Counted from the first letter of the stretch, positions 8,278 to 15,444 are shown. The stretch is 25,167 nucleotides of DNA from Caldithrix sp964532875 (GCA_964532875.1 CAZHIZ010000033.1:1-25167), one strand, 5' to 3'. Program-made: numbers and translations. Notes: generated from the letters alone by a model not told the origin.

Positions 8278-9291
8278 TTGCTTTTCTGCCTGAAGCGCCT
8301 TTTGCTCTTCTTCTTTTTCTTCCTCCTCGTCCGGCTCAAAGAAAACAATTTTGGTCGTCTGCACAAAGTCCAGCGCTTCCTTTTTCACACGCTCGATTTC
8401 CTGTTCCGTGGGAATGTACTTGGCAAATTTCACTAAATCGCTCAGGGTCAAAATATCTTTAAGCATGGCGAACAACGTCTCATCCTGGCGCACTTCCGCC
8501 GGCAGACTGCGTAAAATTTCATCGGTCGTTTGCTCCAGGGCCTGCATGTAATAGCGCCCTTCCAAATAGGCACGCACAATTTCCGAAAGCCGACTAAAAA
8601 AGGCCTTGTATTGCTTTTGCTCCAGCAAATTGCCGGTGTACAATTCCTTCAGTGCTTTTAAAGCCACTTCATGGGCAGGAGGCGGTGGCGGCGGCGGTGA
8701 AAAAACGTAGCCCCGTTCCTTTTTGCGTTTCCACAGCAAATAGATAAGATAAAACAGAGCTAAAAACAGGACCGCCAACAAAGCAATGCGCAACCAAAAG
8801 CGATAATTAAAAGGAATACTCAGCGGCGCTTTAATATCTTTCAAATGGTGTTTGGTTTCGCCTTTTAACAAACTTTTTACATAAATGGTAATGGCCGGTG
8901 CCTCGAGAATGTTGGGCTTGCTGGCCGTATCGGAAAGAAAATAAGCCAGAGGGTAGGCCGGAATCTGGTAACGTCCCGTATCGTAAACGGAAATTACGTA
9001 ATCGTAACGTTCGATAATCCGATCGCCTTTTTTGAGCGGTTTGGAAAAATGGTAAGATTTGATTTCGAACATGCCCAGATTAATGCCGGGCCCCGGCTGA
9101 ATGATGCGCACGTCCTTACGGCGATCGATGATAATGGAGTAAGTAATGTGATCGCCAATGGTAATATTGGCCGTATCCACCTGTGCTTTCACTTCGATGA
9201 GCGGCCTTTGTTCCGCATGCAGGCTGCCGGCCAAAAGCAGCACCACGATACCCCAAAAAACCGTATTCCGAAATACTCTTCTCTTCATCAT
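8266..9291 (-). CDS. BatD-like membrane protein (second copy)
   Basis: This 341-residue protein has a signal peptide (about 1-26, ending LHA), a periplasmic beta-rich domain (about 28-160) and one transmembrane helix (about 168-188, flanked by KRKK). A seven-proline run follows at about residue 200, then a cytoplasmic helical domain (about 205-310) and an E/K-rich tail. The cytoplasmic domain carries YLEGRYYMQALEQTTDEIL and LSDLVKFAKYIPTEQE, matching the DUF4381/BatD C-terminal pattern (YLE...TT.E.L, then DLVKFA). The other copy (12902-13828) has the same layout, so the pair are probably paralogues. Its ATG overlaps the stop of the TPR/SurA-like gene by 4 bp. It is probably a membrane partner of the MoxR-VWA complex; the exact role is unknown. 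It could equally be called a DUF4381-type protein. Confidence 0.75.
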   Translation of the reverse strand: MMKRRVFRNTVFWGIVVLLLAGSLHAEQRPLIEVKAQVDTANITIGDHITYSIIIDRRKDVRIIQPGPGINLGMFEIKSYHFSKPLKKGDRIIERYDYVISVYDTGRYQIPAYPLAYFLSDTASKPNILEAPAITIYVKSLLKGETKHHLKDIKAPLSIPFNYRFWLRIALLAVLFLALFYLIYLLWKRKKERGYVFSPPPPPPPAHEVALKALKELYTGNLLEQKQYKAFFSRLSEIVRAYLEGRYYMQALEQTTDEILRSLPAEVRQDETLFAMLKDILTLSDLVKFAKYIPTEQEIERVKKEALDFVQTTKIVFFEPDEEEEKEEEQKALQAEKQEEK

Positions 9292-10214
9292 TGAATCCGT
9301 TGCTCGTAAATGTGAACATCTTCCGCTTTCATCAGACGATCGGCCAGTTGCTGATAGGCTTCTTGTTGTTTTTCGGCCAATAAATCCTGTGCCACCTGTT
9401 GCTGCACTTCGGCAAACGTTTTATGGCGTACAATTTTACCTTTTTTGTCCCGTTCCGCGTACTTATCTTTATTTGCTTTAAAATACAACCGGACTTCTTC
9501 CGGATCGATTTTGACTTTATTCTTCAATTCTTCCTGCAGCAGCTTATTGGCCATCAAAGCTTTTTTCGCTTCGAACACCCCTTCGATCACATCTTTGTCT
9601 TTATCAAGACCCTGGCGTTTGGCCGATTCGTAAAGTAAATCCTGCAGGATCAATTGGCGCAATAATTCTTTCTTTTTTTCTTTGGATTTAAACTGGTCTT
9701 GCAGGTAAGGCGGTAATTTACTGATTTCAAAATCGAGATCGCCCTGGGTTATCTTGTGCGAACCGATGGTGGCCAACACGGCCCCGGGTCTGCTTTTGTG
9801 GATTTCAGCCGTATCCAGAGCCGCTTCTTTTTCCATGACCCGAACCGCATCCTGCGAACGATCCAGCCGTTCCAGGCAGGAGACGATTTTTTTACTCACT
9901 TCTTTTTGCAAGGGACTTTGCGGGAAGAGATACTTGACCTTAAAATAATATTCCAGTGCTTTTTGATAGTCGTTTAAACGATCGAAATAGATGTTGGCGA
10001 TGGTGAAATAGGTGTTGGCAACACGGGCCGGTTTCGGCCGGTAATTGTTTAAGTATTGCAGATATTGATTCACGGAGGCCTGATACAGGCCATTGGTGTA
10101 GTAGGCATTGGCCAAATCCAGACAGGCCTTTGCGCTGACACGCGGTTGATCCGCTTTTTGACAACCGCCCAATAGCGTTAAAGAAATCATCAGAATCAAC
10201 ATTACATGACGCAT
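9288..10214 (-). CDS. TPR lipoprotein with a SurA-like chaperone region lacking the parvulin domain
   Basis: With the start at 10212-10214 this is a 308-residue lipoprotein: MRHVMLILMISLTLLGGC gives a clean lipobox (LGGC, Cys 18). Residues about 28-125 are TPR/BamD-like helices. From about residue 145, ATIGSHKITQGDLDFEI and LLRQLILQDLLYESAKRQGL match the N-terminal domain of SurA/PrsA-type peptidyl-prolyl isomerases. The sequence then runs from VRLYFKANKDKYAE almost directly to the family's closing helix (TFAEVQQQVAQDLLAEKQQ), so the roughly 90-residue parvulin domain is missing. The frame is open upstream to 10277, but that would put about 21 charged residues before the signal; AAAAGGGA lies about 10 nt upstream of the chosen ATG. 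It is probably a periplasmic chaperone without isomerase activity. Confidence 0.75.
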   Translation of the reverse strand: MRHVMLILMISLTLLGGCQKADQPRVSAKACLDLANAYYTNGLYQASVNQYLQYLNNYRPKPARVANTYFTIANIYFDRLNDYQKALEYYFKVKYLFPQSPLQKEVSKKIVSCLERLDRSQDAVRVMEKEAALDTAEIHKSRPGAVLATIGSHKITQGDLDFEISKLPPYLQDQFKSKEKKKELLRQLILQDLLYESAKRQGLDKDKDVIEGVFEAKKALMANKLLQEELKNKVKIDPEEVRLYFKANKDKYAERDKKGKIVRHKTFAEVQQQVAQDLLAEKQQEAYQQLADRLMKAEDVHIYEQRIQ

Positions 10215-10289
10215 GATGTTTTTATCCCTTTTAATCTTCCCCATCCTTTTCACAATCACAACCTGCTTTCGGAACATCCGCCACCCCGA

Positions 10290-11303
10290 TTACAGGGCTA
10301 ACCGGCGGGCCCGCATCTTAAAAAATTTATTCACGGGTTCCACGTACGATTCATTGGTCAAAATGGAAATATGATCCACGCCAATCGATTGGAAGAGCGT
10401 TTTCAATCGATTTTGTTGTTCCATGGCTTTTAAATGGAATTCATCGCGAATTTGCGCGCTGGTGGTATCGATGACCACGGTTTCGCCCGTTTCGGCATCT
10501 TCCAACTCGATCATTCCCGCTTCGGGCAATGAAATTTCACGCGGGTCGGCGATGCTAATGGCAATGATATCGTGTTTTTTGTTGGCAATTTGTAACGCTC
10601 GTTTAAAATCTTCCGCCAGAAAATCGGAGATTAAAAAGGCCGTGCTTTTGCGCTTGATAACCCGGCTTAAAAACTCCAGAGCCCGACCGATATCGGTTGT
10701 TGCTTCACGCGGGCGGTAAAACAAAATCTCCCGAATCACGCGCAAAACATGACTACGACCCTTACGTGGCGGGATAAACTTCTCGATGCGGTCCGAAAAA
10801 ATGATCAAACCCACTTTGTCGTTATTTTTAATGGCCGAAAAAGCCAGCACGGCCGAAAGCTCGGCAGCCACTTCCCGTTTGAACTGTTGTGCCGTACCGA
10901 AATTACCGCTGGAGCTCACATCGACCATCAGCATCACGGTCAGCTCACGCTCTTCTTCGAAAATTTTAACGTAAGGATGGCCCATGCGCGCCGAAACGTT
11001 CCAATCGATGAGCCGCACATCGTCACCCGGTTGGTATTCACGCACTTCGGCAAATTCCATACCGCGTCCTTTGAAGACGGAATGGTATTCACCGGAGAAC
11101 ACCTCGTTAACCACATTGCGGGTGTTGATTTCGATCTGTTTTACTTTTTTCAGAAGCTCTTTGGGTAAAGCCTGTTCTTCCCTGGAATCTACCATCTGAC
11201 GCGTACTGCGCTCCAGTTCGCGCACATGGTGCACATACCAGACAATAGCTGCCGCAATCAATAAAATTCCTATGCCCAAAGAGATTAAAATAATTTGATT
11301 CAT
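10290..11303 (-). CDS. DUF58 domain protein of the MoxR-Bat module
   Basis: This 337-residue protein has one N-terminal transmembrane helix (about 4-24) and then a DUF58/VWA-like domain. The diagnostic DUF58 motif is present: FAEVREYQPGDDVRLIDWN, followed by HPYVKIFEEERE. A MIDAS-like DVSSS lies at the start of the VWA-type fold (MLMVDVSSSGNFG). DUF58 proteins are encoded almost always next to MoxR ATPases and are thought to be their adaptor or substrate (family knowledge). The single helix at the N-terminus is shorter than in some DUF58 proteins. MoxR lies upstream, but about 500 bp of repeats and an assembly gap separate the two. AGGA lies about 12 nt upstream of the ATG at 11301-11303. Confidence 0.88.
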   Translation of the reverse strand: MNQIILISLGIGILLIAAAIVWYVHHVRELERSTRQMVDSREEQALPKELLKKVKQIEINTRNVVNEVFSGEYHSVFKGRGMEFAEVREYQPGDDVRLIDWNVSARMGHPYVKIFEEERELTVMLMVDVSSSGNFGTAQQFKREVAAELSAVLAFSAIKNNDKVGLIIFSDRIEKFIPPRKGRSHVLRVIREILFYRPREATTDIGRALEFLSRVIKRKSTAFLISDFLAEDFKRALQIANKKHDIIAISIADPREISLPEAGMIELEDAETGETVVIDTTSAQIRDEFHLKAMEQQNRLKTLFQSIGVDHISILTNESYVEPVNKFFKMRARRLAL

Positions 11304-11306
11304 TTT

Positions 11307-11361
11307 TTACGTTTTTCCTACTGCTTCAATAGGATCCGTCTCCGCTCGAGTTCGTTGTTGG
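11307..11361. repeat. 55-bp sequence duplicated on both sides of the N gap (left copy)
   Basis: These 55 bases are repeated without a mismatch at 11462-11516, immediately on each side of the 100-N run. It includes the ribosome binding region of the DUF58 gene. The simplest explanation is two contig ends overlapping by one assembly k-mer. Confidence 0.9.
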
Positions 11362-11461
11362 NNNNNNNNNNNNNNNNNNNNNNNNNNNNNNNNNNNNNNN
11401 NNNNNNNNNNNNNNNNNNNNNNNNNNNNNNNNNNNNNNNNNNNNNNNNNNNNNNNNNNNNN
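11362..11461. other. Assembly gap (100 N)
   Basis: Exactly 100 unknown bases, the conventional placeholder for a gap of unknown size. Flanked by the perfect 55-bp duplication. Confidence 0.99.
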
Positions 11462-11516
11462 TTACGTTTTTCCTACTGCTTCAATAGGATCCGTCTCCGC
11501 TCGAGTTCGTTGTTGG
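11462..11516. repeat. 55-bp sequence duplicated on both sides of the N gap (right copy)
   Basis: This is identical to 11307-11361. If the gap is artificial, this copy and the Ns should be removed, leaving about 340 bp between moxR and the DUF58 gene. Confidence 0.9.
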
Positions 11517-11551
11517 CTAAGTTAAAAGTCAAGAGTTAATGGTTAATAGTT
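11517..11551. repeat. Heptad repeat tract, 5 units
   Basis: On the plus strand: CTAAGTT, AAAAGTC, AAGAGTT, AATGGTT, AATAGTT. Read on the minus strand these are AACTATT, AACCATT, AACTCTT, GACTTTT, AACTTAG, nearly the same series as the tract at 15449-15476. Confidence 0.7.
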
Positions 11552-11575
11552 CGTTAAAAGCCGGGTCTGCTCTAA

Positions 11576-11620
11576 CGCTGGCTTCGATGCACCCCCTCCC
11601 GCCTTTGCGGGAAGCCAGCG
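11576..11620. repeat. Nested palindrome (REP-like)
   Basis: The outer arms CGCTGGCTT (11576-11584) and AAGCCAGCG (11612-11620) pair perfectly. They enclose an inner hairpin, CCCGC-CTTT-GCGGG (11598-11611). The element is GC-rich in an AT-rich spacer, and no T-run follows on either strand, so it is not an ordinary terminator. Confidence 0.6.
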
Positions 11621-11683
11621 CGTGGCCGCCAGCCCACTCAACCATCGCCCAATACCAAATTTAACCCCAACCTCGCCCCTTCC

Positions 11684-11739
11684 TTTAATCTTTAATCTTT
11701 AATCTTTAATCTTGTATTTTGTATTTTGTATTTTGTATT
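11684..11739. repeat. Heptad repeat tract (TTTAATC)4(TTGTATT)4
   Basis: Eight perfect heptads: four TTTAATC units (11684-11711) followed without any phase shift by four TTGTATT units (11712-11739). This is the cleanest heptad array in the window. It lies between the moxR stop and the nested palindrome. Confidence 0.95.
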
Positions 11740-11800
11740 TTTTCTCCCCAACCGGATTCCCGGCGTAAAAAGCACAAACCTAACTTTAAATAATAATCGG

Positions 11801-12790
11801 TTACGGTACTTCTACGCGATTCAAGACCTTGCGAATCACATCTTCGCTGGTCATTTCTTCGGCTTCGGCTTCGTAGGAAAGAATGACGCGATGCCGCAAA
11901 ACATCCATGCCGATGGCGCGCACATCTTCCGGGGTTACGTAACCGCGTCCCCGCAAAAAAGCATGGGCTTTAGCGGCCTGAGCCAGATAAATGGAAGCAC
12001 GCGGACTGGCACCGTAATTGATCAATTCTTTCAATTCTTCCAGACCGTATTCTTCCGGATCGCGGGTGGCAAACACAATATCCACAATGTAGCGTTCGAT
12101 CTTCTCATCCACGTAAACTTCCTTAACCACGTCACGCGCCCGAACCAATTCGGCCGGCGAAATGACGGGATTGGGTTCCGCCGTTTCTTTATGAGTTTGG
12201 CGCCGGATGATTTCCAATTCTTCTTCTTTAGTGGGATAGCCCACGCTCAATTTAAGCATAAAACGGTCAACCTGAGCTTCAGGCAAAGGATAGGTTCCCT
12301 CCTGCTCAATGGGGTTTTGCGTAGCCAGCACCAGAAACGGGTCTTCCAATGGAAACGTATTCTCACCAATAGTAACCTGCCGCTCCTGCATGGCTTCAAG
12401 CAGGGCGCTTTGTACCTTGGCCGGCGAACGGTTAATTTCATCGGCAAGGATAAGATTGCTAAAGATGGGACCTTTTTTGGTGGTGAATTTCCCGTCTTTT
12501 TGATTGTAAATTAAGGTTCCGATGAGATCGGCCGGAAGTAAATCCGGGGTAAATTGAATGCGTTGAAATTTGGTTTGAATGGTTTGGGAGAGTGTTTTTA
12601 CGGTTAAGGTTTTAGCCAGCCCGGGCACACCTTCCAATAAAATATGCCCGTTGGAAAGAAGTCCGATTAACAGGCGTTCGATCATGTAGGTTTGTCCTAC
12701 GATTACTTTGCTCACTTCCGAAAGTATTTTTTGCACAAAAGCGCTTTCTTGTGCAATCTTTTCGTTAATCGCTTTAATATCGGGATGCAT
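11801..12790 (-). CDS. moxR: MoxR-family AAA+ ATPase
   Basis: With the start at 12788-12790 this is a 330-residue cytoplasmic ATPase, the usual MoxR length. Motifs seen are Walker A GVPGLAKT (residues 54-61), Walker B LILADEINRSPAKVQSALLEAMQE, sensor 1 LATQNPIEQEGTYPLPEAQVDRF and the C-terminal lid region with ASPRASIYLAQAAKAHA. MoxR proteins act as metal-centre or complex-assembly chaperones together with VWA/DUF58 proteins. The frame is open to 12871, but a GGAGG lies directly before two adjacent ATGs (12793 and 12790) and the homologous N-terminus begins there. It lies between a BatD-like gene (111 bp upstream) and the DUF58 gene. Confidence 0.93.
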   Translation of the reverse strand: MHPDIKAINEKIAQESAFVQKILSEVSKVIVGQTYMIERLLIGLLSNGHILLEGVPGLAKTLTVKTLSQTIQTKFQRIQFTPDLLPADLIGTLIYNQKDGKFTTKKGPIFSNLILADEINRSPAKVQSALLEAMQERQVTIGENTFPLEDPFLVLATQNPIEQEGTYPLPEAQVDRFMLKLSVGYPTKEEELEIIRRQTHKETAEPNPVISPAELVRARDVVKEVYVDEKIERYIVDIVFATRDPEEYGLEELKELINYGASPRASIYLAQAAKAHAFLRGRGYVTPEDVRAIGMDVLRHRVILSYEAEAEEMTSEDVIRKVLNRVEVP

Positions 12791-12901
12791 CATTCCTCCT
12801 ACTTTCAATTTTGCGTTTGCGAATGCCGAAAAAAAATGCCTGGCGGTATCTTGAGTTCTAAAAATATTCAAAGAACAAACGAGCTGAAGATACCATCCGC
12901 A

Positions 12902-13828
12902 TTAAGCCCGCTGGTCGGAATTATTCCTTTTATTCATATCGCCTAAAATAAGTTCCAACGTATCCGAAAAAATTTGCAATTCACTTTCACTTAACGGTTC
13001 GCCGGCAAATTTAACCAACTCTCCGCGCTTAAAGAAGTCATCCAATTTCGCGAGCAAATCGTCGTTTAGCCCTTTGGCTTGCAAAACAATTTTAATTTCG
13101 TGGAATTCGCTGCCGACGGGAATTCCGAAACGTTCCTTTAGATAGCGATTAAACAATTGCTGCAATTCCTGAAATTTCTTTTCGGGCAAGGTATTACTTT
13201 GGCGCAGAATTTCTTTCATTGCCTTGAGATAGGTTTCTTCGGGCGTTAAGGTCTCGCTCTCTTGATCCGTGGGCTCTTTGCGTTTCTGAAAATAACGGGC
13301 CAGAGAAAACAAAATAACGAAAACAAACAAAAGAATAAGCCCGATGACCAATAGTTTGCCCAAATCCAGACGTTTGTTCGGGGGATTAACGGGTTCCAAA
13401 ATTTTTACGGGTAACCGTTCGGAAATTAAGCGTCCGGTTTGCCCTGTGACTGTGTCTTCGTATTTAATGGTAATGCCGTCGATGTAGGCCATGCCCATTT
13501 CGAGGGGAGTAAAATAAAAGGTGATTTTTTTAACGGAATGGGGCCGATTTTGGCTATCTAAATAAAAACGGTTGGACGACCCGCTGCCTCTTAATTTTAA
13601 ATTGGTGAGAACCGGATCGCTGATTTCAAGAACATGATAGCGGTTTAGTTTTCCCTGCCAGGAAAGCTCCACATAATACACCACTTCTTTATTGAGCGGA
13701 ACTTCATCCTGCGCAAGATAGGTACGTAAACGTATTTCCGAAGAAAGCGAATCGCTTCCCGCGGTTTGTGCCCATCCGACCATCAGAAGAATAAAGACCA
13801 ACCCCAATGCGTTCGATATGCGTTTCAT
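12902..13828 (-). CDS. BatD-like membrane protein (first copy)
   Basis: This 308-residue protein has a signal peptide (about 1-20, ending WAQT), a periplasmic beta-rich domain (about 28-148) and a transmembrane helix (about 157-178). The cytoplasmic helical domain (about 195-300) contains FNRYLKERFGIP and GELVKFAGEPLSESELQ. These match the pattern in the paralogue at 8266-9291 (YLEGRYY, SDLVKFAKYIPTEQE), so the two share the domain plan and probably ancestry. BatD proteins are typically exported beta-rich membrane proteins; this one may also be described as DUF4381-like. AAAGGG lies 7 nt upstream of the ATG, inside a short heptad tract. It precedes moxR and probably belongs to the same transcript. 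Confidence 0.75.
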   Translation of the reverse strand: MKRISNALGLVFILLMVGWAQTAGSDSLSSEIRLRTYLAQDEVPLNKEVVYYVELSWQGKLNRYHVLEISDPVLTNLKLRGSGSSNRFYLDSQNRPHSVKKITFYFTPLEMGMAYIDGITIKYEDTVTGQTGRLISERLPVKILEPVNPPNKRLDLGKLLVIGLILLFVFVILFSLARYFQKRKEPTDQESETLTPEETYLKAMKEILRQSNTLPEKKFQELQQLFNRYLKERFGIPVGSEFHEIKIVLQAKGLNDDLLAKLDDFFKRGELVKFAGEPLSESELQIFSDTLELILGDMNKRNNSDQRA

Positions 13829-13854
13829 TATTTAACCCTTTACCTCACTTGCCC
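13827..13854. repeat. Short heptad repeat tract
   Basis: ATTATTT, AACCCTT, TACCTCA, CTTGCCC on the plus strand. AACCCTT followed by TAC-C/T-C also occurs at 15456-15469. CCCTTTACCT recurs 40 bp away at 13876-13885. The phase is clear for three units only. Confidence 0.45.
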
Positions 13855-13936
13855 TGGAATAAAGAAAACAAACGGCCCTTTACCTGCAACAACCGTTTTT
13901 TACTTTAATGGCGAGAATGCATTTTAGCAAAGGCCC

Positions 13937-14344
13937 CTATTTTTTTGCGGAGGCCGATTGTTTCTGCGTATTCGTGGTATCTTTCAAGAAGGGTAATTGG
14001 CTAAGGTCTTTGCCCATGGTTTTCAATTCGTACTGGGCATCGTCGGCCAATTCGTGCTTGGGGTATTTTTTAATAAATTCGGTGTAATATTTTCTGGCTT
14101 CATCGTATTTTTTCAAATCGTTGGCATTAATAAAGCCCAGCATAAAAAGTGATTCGGGAGCACGATGACCGTTGGGATATTCGGCAAGCAATTTTTTGTA
14201 AAAATTCAGGGCTTGATTTATTTGATGCTTTGAGTAAGCCTCTTTGGCCTTTTCGTAATACTGTTCTTCGGAAAGTTTTTTGGAACAAGCCATAGCCAAC
14301 AGCGAAAGGATGACCAAACTCAATACGACGCTTTTCCTAAACAT
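13937..14344 (-). CDS. Small TPR (BamD/YbgF-like) lipoprotein
   Basis: This is a 135-residue lipoprotein. MFRKSVVLSLVILSLLAMAC gives a lipobox (AMAC, Cys 20). It is followed by about 90 residues of TPR-like helices (YYEKAKEAYSKHQINQALNFY; ESLFMLGFINANDLKKYDEA; KYYTEFIKKYPKHELADDA) and a short polar tail. The spacing and the YPNG/YPKH turns resemble BamD and CpoB/YbgF repeats. The frame opens at 14362 with a TTG, but that reading would place GGAGGAG inside the coding sequence; the ATG at 14342-14344 is 9 nt downstream of it and is chosen. It is the first gene of the leftward cluster, with a possible promoter at about 14409-14437. It is probably an outer-membrane-anchored scaffold; the partner is unknown. 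Confidence 0.8.
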   Translation of the reverse strand: MFRKSVVLSLVILSLLAMACSKKLSEEQYYEKAKEAYSKHQINQALNFYKKLLAEYPNGHRAPESLFMLGFINANDLKKYDEARKYYTEFIKKYPKHELADDAQYELKTMGKDLSQLPFLKDTTNTQKQSASAKK

Positions 14345-14408
14345 AACCACATTCTCCTCCAAAATTAATCCTGAATTAAAACGAAATGTTGTATTCTCTA
14401 AATTTATT

Positions 14409-14437
14409 AATTTAAAAGAACTAAGGATTTAAATCAA
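14409..14437 (-). promoter_or_regulatory. Candidate sigma-70-like promoter of the leftward bat/gld cluster
   Basis: On the minus strand TTGATT (14432-14437) and TAAATT (14409-14414) are separated by 17 bp, about 65 bp upstream of the first gene's ATG. FCB bacteria often use a different promoter consensus, so this is only a candidate. Confidence 0.35.
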
Positions 14438-14594
14438 ATCTGTTCGATCAGAACGGTCATCTTAAATTTTCAATTAAACGATTTTTAACATTTCAAATGG
14501 CGAAAAGTTTCACGGGCTAAAGATTTTTTTCGCATCTACTATTTCCGCCTTTTTGAATCCGTAAGTTCTCTCTTCACTTTCAGGAATGCAGCGC

Positions 14595-14620
14595 CTTGAA
14601 TATTTCGCTTGAATATTTCG
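14595..14620. repeat. Tandem 13-bp direct repeat
   Basis: CTTGAATATTTCG occurs twice in succession (14595-14607 and 14608-14620), with a further CTT. It lies 134 bp upstream of the orphan rightward gene. It could be a tandem binding site or a local duplication. Confidence 0.75.
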
Positions 14621-14651
14621 CTTCTGCAATTAAAGATCGTTTAGGAAGAAC

Positions 14652-14699
14652 CGACATTAATAATCGATGTCGCTCGAAACAGATGGCCATTCGGGCCAT
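14652..14699. promoter_or_regulatory. Two small palindromes in the leader of the orphan gene
   Basis: CGACAT-9 bp-ATGTCG (14652-14672) is followed by ATGGCC-5 bp-GGCCAT (14683-14699), about 55 bp upstream of the ATG. They are possible operator half-sites or leader hairpins. Confidence 0.3.
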
Positions 14700-14753
14700 T
14701 TTCGCCGGTAACAAAAAAACAATCCCTGCAGGCAATTCGAAAACGAGGCAAAC

Positions 14754-15323
14754 ATGAAGCGTTTTATTTTATTGCTTTTTCTATTTTTTTCGATTGTCAC
14801 CATTACTCAGGCACAACCGCGCCCCCACTGCTTCCGCACACGAAGGCCCCACATAACCAAATTACCGCCAAACATGACCTTTGACGAATTTTTGAAGATG
14901 AATCGCCAGTTAGACTGGAAAAAAATTATTGAAGCCGTAGCGGTACCTGGTTATATCCATTTTTATGCCGAACACCGTCCGGCGGGTTGGACCATTTTGG
15001 CGGTGCGCAGCCTGGGATTTGCGCTTTCGGCCTGGGGATTATTCGATCAAATGAACCACTGGAACGAACCGGGTGGCTGGCTCTCCAAAAGCGGATCAAC
15101 AAGTGCACGTTCCCAACGAAATTTGTATTTATTCACATCGGGTTTGGCTCTAAATGTTTTCGGATTTGCCTTTGATTGGGCCCACGGAGATTTCATCATC
15201 GAGCGGGAACGAAATGCCGTGCTGTACAAATACGGTATTGAAAAGAATTGGCGACCGGGTCTAACCTTCGGTCAGCGCGATGGTTTTCGCTACATGGGAA
15301 TCACCTTAAATGTTGATTTTTAA
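14754..15323 (+). CDS. Exported protein of unknown function (possible outer-membrane protein)
   Basis: I do not recognise this 189-residue protein. It has a clear signal peptide (about 1-20, ending TQA), then a proline/arginine/histidine-rich stretch and PNMTFDEFLKMN. Two hydrophobic segments follow (about 78-98, WTILAVRSLGFALSAWGLFD; about 122-142, NLYLFTSGLALNVFGFAFDW), then a polar C-terminal region ending GITLNVDF. A terminal phenylalanine with alternating residues is common in outer-membrane barrels. The phrase PGYIHFYAEHRPAGW resembles the PGxGxxYxG-xxxxG pattern of small envelope proteins such as DUF5683, but that is a loose similarity. GAGG lies 6 nt before the ATG. It stands alone on the plus strand, facing the cydDC genes, so it is probably monocistronic. 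Confidence 0.75.
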   Translation: MKRFILLLFLFFSIVTITQAQPRPHCFRTRRPHITKLPPNMTFDEFLKMNRQLDWKKIIEAVAVPGYIHFYAEHRPAGWTILAVRSLGFALSAWGLFDQMNHWNEPGGWLSKSGSTSARSQRNLYLFTSGLALNVFGFAFDWAHGDFIIERERNAVLYKYGIEKNWRPGLTFGQRDGFRYMGITLNVDF

Positions 15324-15325
15324 AC

Positions 15326-15346
15326 GGGAATTACGAATTTAAAATT
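15326..15346. repeat. Heptad repeat tract, 3 units
   Basis: GGGAATT, ACGAATT, TAAAATT in phase, starting two bases after the stop codon of the orphan gene. Confidence 0.55.
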
Positions 15347-15410
15347 GGTTGTAAGGTTGAATGGGGCTGGTTGCCACACGGTGGCTTACCGCTAAAGTGA
15401 GACGCGGTGT

Positions 15411-15444
15411 GTCGAAATCACCTCGGGAGTCAGATTCGACTTTT
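15411..15444 (+). terminator. Possible terminator of the orphan gene
   Basis: GTCGAA (15411-15416) pairs with TTCGAC (15435-15440), extendable by two further pairs after a bulged A. TTTT follows directly. The loop is long (about 14 nt), so this is only moderate support. Confidence 0.35.

Larger units (their letters stand above)
14345..14753. other. Divergent intergenic region, 409 bp
   Basis: No credible ORF. It holds the candidate leftward promoter, a tandem 13-bp repeat (14595-14620) and two small palindromes ahead of the rightward gene. No RNA gene was recognised. Confidence 0.6.

Noticed and set aside
11332..11350. BamHI, BsmBI and XhoI recognition sites clustered in the duplicated 55-mer, suggesting linker contamination
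   Set aside because: The same 55 bases contain the natural ribosome binding region of the DUF58 gene and continue into genomic sequence, so a k-mer overlap between contigs is simpler.
11684..11739. Heptad array as a CRISPR array
   Set aside because: The units are 7 nt and contiguous with no spacers, and no cas genes are in the window.
11726..12514. Plus-strand open frame of 262 codons opposite moxR
   Set aside because: It is antisense to a textbook MoxR sequence, begins inside the heptad array, and shows phenylalanine/asparagine-rich composition typical of a shadow frame.
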